Shown here piece by piece: positions 5,894-9,449 of a stretch of DNA of 9,449 nt. Where the stretch lies: contig CAZUAJ010000035.1 in NCBI GenBank assembly GCA_964618105.1, positions 1 to 9,449 on the forward strand, read 5' to 3'. The notes beneath the pieces were generated by a model that saw only the letters and a program-made list of their open reading frames with translations, was not told the origin of the DNA and searched no databases. Within the stretch, counting starts at the first letter, position 1; each line of letters opens with the position of its first letter. The DNA comes from CAG-273 sp964618105. GTDB lineage: Bacteria; Bacillota; Clostridia; TANB77; CAG-508. The position numbers were made by a program, and so were the translations under genes.

Positions 5894-8647
5894 TTATTCC
5901 CCCTTGGTTGTATTTATTTTTAGTAGTTTAAATATTTCTACTATTACAATTGGCATAAATACTAATATTGCAATTTCTATAATATTTGCTGTTGGAAGTA
6001 TTGGTATGCTAAATATGTTTCTTAATGCTGGTACTAATAATACTACAAACATTAATGCTGCCGAACCAACTGTTGCAAGTATTAATTTACTATTATTAAA
6101 TATTCCTGTTTTAAATATAGATTTTTTGTTGTTTCTAATGTTAAATACATGTACTAATTCTGAAAGAGCTAAAACTGTAAAGGCCATTGCTTGTCCAATT
6201 TCAACTTTTACTTCTTCTGCTGATAATGTTCTTAATATTCCATTTGCATCTTTCATTTGCACAACTGGTAATTCACTTTCTGGTGTTGCCAAGCCTATTA
6301 TAAAAGCAATAAGTGTAAGCAATCCTATCATTATTCCTTGATATATAACCCTAAATACCATACCTTTTGTAAATACACCTTGTTTTGGTTTTATAGGTTT
6401 ACGGTTCATAATGTCTTTCTCTGCTGGATCAACTGCTAATGCTAATGCTGGCAACGAGTCTGTTACTAAATTTATCCATAATATGTGTATTGGTAATAAT
6501 GGGGTAATTAAGTTTACATCTATATTAAACCATCTGCTTAAAAGTGGTGTTATTAAAATTGCTACAAATAGTATTATAATTTCGCCAACATTGCTTGATA
6601 GTAAAAATTGAATTGCTTTTAGTATGTTATCATAAATACGTCTACCTTCTTCTACTGATGATACTATTGTTGCAAAGTTGTCATCTGTTAATATAATATC
6701 TGCCGCTTCTTTTGATACATCTGTACCAACAATTCCCATTGCACAGCCATTGTCTGCTGTTTTTAATGCTGGTGCGTCGTTTACTCCATCACCTGTCATA
6801 GCAACTATTTCACCATTTGCTTGCCATGCTTTTACTATTCTAACTTTATGTTCTGGTGAAACTCTTGCATATACACTGTATTTTTTTACATTTTTTATTA
6901 ATTCTTCATCTGACATTTCTTCTAGCTGGCTACCTGTAATTGCTTCATCTTCATTTTCTAAAATTCCCAATGCTATTGCAATTGCAATAGCAGTTATTTT
7001 ATGGTCACCTGTAATCATTACAGTTTTTATTCCGGCTGTTTTACATTTTTCAACTGCTTCTTTTACTTCTTCACGTGGTGGGTCTATCATTCCAACCATT
7101 CCAACATAAGTTAGATTGCTTTCTATATTTTGCATTTCTTCGTCTGTTGGTTCATGGTCAAATTCTTTATATGCCATTGCTAATACTCTAAGTGCTTCTT
7201 TTGCCATTTGTTCATTTTGCTTTGCAATTTCTTTTTTGTATTCAGTTATATCTGTATTTACATTACCATCTATAACATAACTGCTACATTTGCTTAATAG
7301 CTCATCCACTCCACCTTTTGTGTATACCATATATTTATTAGGAAATAAATGCACTGTTGTCATAAGTTTTCTTTCTGAATCAAATGGTAATTCTTTTACT
7401 CTTTTATATTTTTCTAAAATTGCTGGTTGAAAATCAAGCTTAAAGCCCATATCTATTAGTGCTGTTTCTGTTGGGTCCCCTGTAAGTTTTCCATCTGACA
7501 CTTTTGTGTCATTGCAAAACATGCTTATATATGTTAATGTTTGTAATTCTTCATTTATTTCATTTGTATTTATATTTTCTAAATTTACTAATTTATTGTT
7601 ATAAAACACTTTTTTAACTGTCATTTTATTTTGAGTTAATGTTCCTGTTTTGTCTGAGCATATAACTGTTGTACTGCCTAAGGTTTCTACTGCTGGAAGT
7701 TTTTTTACAATTGCATGTTTTTTTACCATTCTTTGTACACCAATTGCTAAAACTATTGTAGATACGGCTGCTAAACCTTCTGGTATTGCTGCAACTGCTA
7801 AGCTTACTGCTGTCATAAACATTTCAACTGGTTCTTTACCGTATAGCAAGCCTATTGCAAATATTATTACGCAAATTACTATTGCAACAATTCCTAATGT
7901 TTTACCTAGTTTATTTAATTTTTGTTGAAGTGGAGTTTCGGTATCTTCAACTTGGTTTATCATTCCTGCAATTTTACCGACTTCAGTATTCATACCAATT
8001 TCTACAACAATGCCTTTGCCTCTACCATAAGTAATTAGGCTTGAAGAAAATAACATGTTAGTTCTATCTCCTAAACCAACTTTTTCTTCTTTAATTACGT
8101 CAGTGTTTTTTTCAACTGGTACAGATTCACCCGTTAATGATGCTTCTTGTGATTTTAAATTAATTGCTTCAATAATTCTTAAATCTGCAGGTACATAGTC
8201 GCCTGTATCTAAAATTACTATATCGCCTGGAACAAGATCTCTTGATGGTATAACTTCAATTTTTCCATTACGCATTACTTTAGCCACGTGTGAACTTAGC
8301 TTTTGTAATGCTTCTAGCGATTTTTCAGCTTTGCTTTCTTGAGCTACCCCTATAATTGCATTTACAATTACAACTACTAAAATTATGATTGAGTCTGTTA
8401 TTCCTTCTCCTTCTAAATATCCTACTATTCCTGAAATAATTGCCGCAATTATTAAAATAATAATCATAAAGTCTTTAAATTCTTCTAAAAATTTAACTAG
8501 TAAACTTTTTTTCTTTTTGGCTTGTAACTCATTTAAGCCATACTTTTCTCTGTTTTCTTCAATTTGTTCGTTTGACAACCCTTTTTCAGTTAAATTAAAA
8601 CTTTTTTCAGTTTCTTCAATACTTTTGTTAAACCACTGTTCATTCAT
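5894..8647 (-). CDS. P-type (IIA) Ca2+-transporting ATPase
   Basis: The 917-residue SERCA-like pump uses ATP to move cations, almost certainly Ca2+, out of the cytoplasm. Domain order is complete: N-terminal cation ATPase domain (about 1-70), M1-M2 (57-103), actuator with TGES (172-175), M3-M4 (249-300), P domain with DKTGT and phosphorylated Asp332, N domain with KGG (444-446), TGD (546-548), TGDGVND (618-624), then M5-M10 to about 908. Calcium-site residues of SERCA have counterparts: Glu290 in M4 (PEGL), Glu689 in M5 (NVGE), Asn726, Thr729 and Asp730 in M6 (WINLVTD), and Glu830 in M8. This suggests two calcium sites rather than the single site of Listeria LMCA1, which has Arg in M5. The usual PEGLP in M4 is PEGLA. 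The ATG at 8645-8647 has AAGGAG (8658-8663) 10 nt upstream. The gene is followed after 4 nt by lspA. Confidence 0.95.
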   Translation of the reverse strand: MNEQWFNKSIEETEKSFNLTEKGLSNEQIEENREKYGLNELQAKKKKSLLVKFLEEFKDFMIIILIIAAIISGIVGYLEGEGITDSIIILVVVIVNAIIGVAQESKAEKSLEALQKLSSHVAKVMRNGKIEVIPSRDLVPGDIVILDTGDYVPADLRIIEAINLKSQEASLTGESVPVEKNTDVIKEEKVGLGDRTNMLFSSSLITYGRGKGIVVEIGMNTEVGKIAGMINQVEDTETPLQQKLNKLGKTLGIVAIVICVIIFAIGLLYGKEPVEMFMTAVSLAVAAIPEGLAAVSTIVLAIGVQRMVKKHAIVKKLPAVETLGSTTVICSDKTGTLTQNKMTVKKVFYNNKLVNLENINTNEINEELQTLTYISMFCNDTKVSDGKLTGDPTETALIDMGFKLDFQPAILEKYKRVKELPFDSERKLMTTVHLFPNKYMVYTKGGVDELLSKCSSYVIDGNVNTDITEYKKEIAKQNEQMAKEALRVLAMAYKEFDHEPTDEEMQNIESNLTYVGMVGMIDPPREEVKEAVEKCKTAGIKTVMITGDHKITAIAIAIALGILENEDEAITGSQLEEMSDEELIKNVKKYSVYARVSPEHKVRIVKAWQANGEIVAMTGDGVNDAPALKTADNGCAMGIVGTDVSKEAADIILTDDNFATIVSSVEEGRRIYDNILKAIQFLLSSNVGEIIILFVAILITPLLSRWFNIDVNLITPLLPIHILWINLVTDSLPALALAVDPAEKDIMNRKPIKPKQGVFTKGMVFRVIYQGIMIGLLTLIAFIIGLATPESELPVVQMKDANGILRTLSAEEVKVEIGQAMAFTVLALSELVHVFNIRNNKKSIFKTGIFNNSKLILATVGSAALMFVVLLVPALRNIFSIPILPTANIIEIAILVFMPIVIVEIFKLLKINTTKGE

Positions 8648-8675
8648 AAGTTATTTTCTCCTTTTTCTGTTCTAT

Positions 8676-8704
8676 ATTATATTCTAGTGTCAATATATTT
8701 TCAA
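8676..8704 (-). promoter_or_regulatory. Sigma-A-type promoter of the Ca2+ ATPase-lspA unit
   Basis: On the minus strand TTGAAA (8699-8704) and TATAAT (8676-8681) are 17 nt apart, eleven of twelve bases matching consensus. The start should be near 8669, giving a leader of only about 22 nt with AAGGAG close to its start. A TTGACA also occurs inside the spacer, but only 6 nt from the -10, so it cannot serve as its -35. Confidence 0.8.
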
Positions 8705-8707
8705 GTG

Positions 8708-8723
8708 CTTTTATTAATAAAAG
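8708..8723. repeat. 16-bp perfect palindrome next to the Ca2+ ATPase promoter
   Basis: CTTTTATTAATAAAAG is identical on both strands and lies 3 nt upstream of the -35 hexamer. Its size and position suit an operator for a dimeric regulator, for example of the Fur/MarR/TetR type, but it matches no operator I can name with confidence. In DNA this AT-rich a chance palindrome is possible. Confidence 0.45.
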
Positions 8724-8751
8724 TGTAACAAATATACAAGAGTTAAAAAAC

Positions 8752-8790
8752 AAAAAAATTGTCAAAGTGAGCCGTCCTTTGACAATTTTT
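8752..8790 (-). terminator. Intrinsic terminator of the TspO gene
   Basis: A perfect 14-bp stem (8777-8790 with 8754-8767 on the minus strand, core AATTGTCAAAG/CTTTGACAATT) encloses a 9-nt loop and ends in a run of T's (plus-strand A's at 8752-8758). It begins 7 nt after the tspO stop codon and insulates the Ca2+ ATPase promoter from upstream transcription. Confidence 0.95.
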
Positions 8791-8797
8791 ATTAACA

Positions 8798-9256
8798 TTA
8801 TTTATTTAATAAGTAAACCCCTAAATTCAAATAACTTGCAAATAAAGTCCATATTATATATGGTATTTGAAGTAGTCCGGCAGTTTTGTCTTTATCCAAA
8901 AATTTTTTAATCATTGTTATTACAAGCACATCTAATAATATAATCCATAAAAATGAAAATAGTCTCCATTTAAGTGTAAAAAAGAATATTGACCATAGTG
9001 CATTTACTGCTAATTGAAAATAATAAATTATTTTTATATTTTTATCTACTAATTGTTTGCTTTGTAAAATACCATAAGATATTCCCATTAAAATATACAA
9101 TATTGTCCATACTATTGGAAATGCAGCACTTGGTGGAGATAGCACTGGTTTTTGTAATGTATTATAGTCAATTGAGCCTGATATTATTAAGCCTACTATT
9201 CCCCCTATTATAACTGGTATCAATATTGATTTTGCATATATTTTAAATTTTGACAT
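8798..9256 (-). CDS. TspO/MBR-family tryptophan-rich membrane protein
   Basis: The 152-residue protein has five predicted membrane helices (about 9-27, 45-64, 77-95, 100-117, 126-148), the TspO/translocator fold. Family motifs are clear: LQKPVLSPPSAAFPIVWTIL (34-53), LMGISYG (56-62), QLAVNALWSIFFF (81-93), and PYIIWTLFASYLN (132-144) with the conserved aromatic residues near the porphyrin/cholesterol-binding pocket. Known bacterial members bind porphyrins and have been linked to stress responses and tetrapyrrole handling; the role here is not shown by the sequence. The ATG at 9254-9256 follows AAAGGAGGG (9267-9275) by 10 nt. It appears monocistronic, with a terminator after it and a structured leader before it. 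Confidence 0.93.
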   Translation of the reverse strand: MSKFKIYAKSILIPVIIGGIVGLIISGSIDYNTLQKPVLSPPSAAFPIVWTILYILMGISYGILQSKQLVDKNIKIIYYFQLAVNALWSIFFFTLKWRLFSFLWIILLDVLVITMIKKFLDKDKTAGLLQIPYIIWTLFASYLNLGVYLLNK

Positions 9257-9274
9257 AAATGTAAAACCCTCCTT

Positions 9275-9308
9275 TGTATATTTTATTTATTTTGTTTAAA
9301 AATATACA
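9275..9308 (-). promoter_or_regulatory. Hairpin abutting the tspO ribosome binding site
   Basis: In the minus-strand RNA a 10-bp stem (9299-9308 with 9275-9284, core GTATATTTT/AAAATATAC) closes a 14-nt A-rich loop. Its 3' foot includes the first A of the AAAGGAGGG ribosome binding site. It could affect ribosome access or protect the 5' end of RNA, but it is made entirely of A:T pairs apart from one G:C, so it would be weak. Confidence 0.5.
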
Positions 9309-9318
9309 GGATTTTTAC

Positions 9319-9351
9319 AAAAAAAAACGAACTATAACTAGTTCGCTTTTT
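9319..9351 (-). terminator. Intrinsic terminator in the tspO leader, possible attenuator
   Basis: On the minus strand CGAACTA (9345-9339) pairs with TAGTTCG (9334-9328) around a GTTA loop, extended at the base by a G:U and several A:T pairs, then nine T's (plus-strand A's at 9319-9327). It is a strong rho-independent terminator located 63 nt upstream of the tspO ATG. It either ends a transcript from beyond the window or attenuates tspO transcription from the promoter-like site at 9400-9428. The 5' arm can pair with two other upstream segments, which favours attenuation. Confidence 0.85.
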
Positions 9352-9399
9352 GGAGCGAATCACATACAAGTTACGAACTATGTTCTCTTTCTGCATATA

Positions 9400-9428
9400 A
9401 TTATATATAATTTTTTAATAAAATTCAA
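9400..9428 (-). promoter_or_regulatory. Candidate promoter upstream of the tspO leader
   Basis: TTGAAT (9423-9428) and TATAAT (9400-9405) on the minus strand are 17 nt apart. The start would be near 9393, giving a leader of about 137 nt that contains the terminator. Between that terminator and tspO I find no comparable promoter. The region is very AT-rich, so a chance TATAAT is possible, and the end of an unseen upstream gene may overlap it. Confidence 0.55.
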
Positions 9429-9449
9429 TGGTAGTATGGAAAAAATTGC

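Noticed and set aside
5874..7928. Plus-strand frames of up to 155 residues across the Ca2+ ATPase gene
   Set aside because: They are antisense to a gene with every P-type ATPase motif intact, and their translations resemble no family I recognise.
9346..9449. Minus-strand frame open from the window edge to a TAG at 9378-9380
   Set aside because: It is about 23 codons, AT-rich and without recognisable content; it cannot be told from chance, and the other two frames close sooner.

Overview
The window is strongly AT-rich, and every recognisable gene lies on the minus strand. The gene content is bacterial housekeeping with an AT-rich Firmicutes look: A/T-ending codons, AGGAG-type ribosome binding sites, TTGACA/TATAAT promoters and short operon gaps. 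A Clostridia-like organism is the best guess. Standard stop codons are used and nothing suggests a UGA-Trp code. No rRNA, tRNA or CRISPR array was seen.

Layout in transcription order (high to low coordinate). (1) 9449-8752: promoter-like sequence, a roughly 140-nt leader with a strong intrinsic terminator and competing pairings, then a TspO/MBR-family membrane protein with its own terminator. (2) 8704-5434: promoter with a 16-bp palindrome beside its -35, a full-length type IIA P-type Ca2+ ATPase, and a GTG-started, divergent lipoprotein signal peptidase (lspA) 4 nt downstream. (3) 5414-5092: a consensus promoter, rpmF (ribosomal protein L32, zinc form) and a clean terminator. (4) 5011-1023: five closely spaced genes (gaps of about 21-27 nt) that read as one operon: a dCMP deaminase-family enzyme, der, plsY, gpsA and dtd. 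(5) 882-1: a consensus promoter driving an IS110-family (DEDD) transposase that runs off the window edge.

GpsA makes sn-glycerol-3-phosphate and PlsY acylates it, so the operon holds two consecutive steps of phospholipid synthesis. Der supports 50S ribosome assembly, Dtd clears D-aminoacyl-tRNAs, and the deaminase supplies dUMP for thymidylate. The operon thus joins lipid, translation and nucleotide functions of growth.

Most of the window is ordinary core genome. The parts most worth a second look are non-coding: the tspO leader, which looks like a transcription attenuator; the palindrome at the Ca2+ ATPase promoter; and the IS110 insertion just after dtd, because this family is known to use a bridge RNA. 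I found no clearly new multi-gene system.
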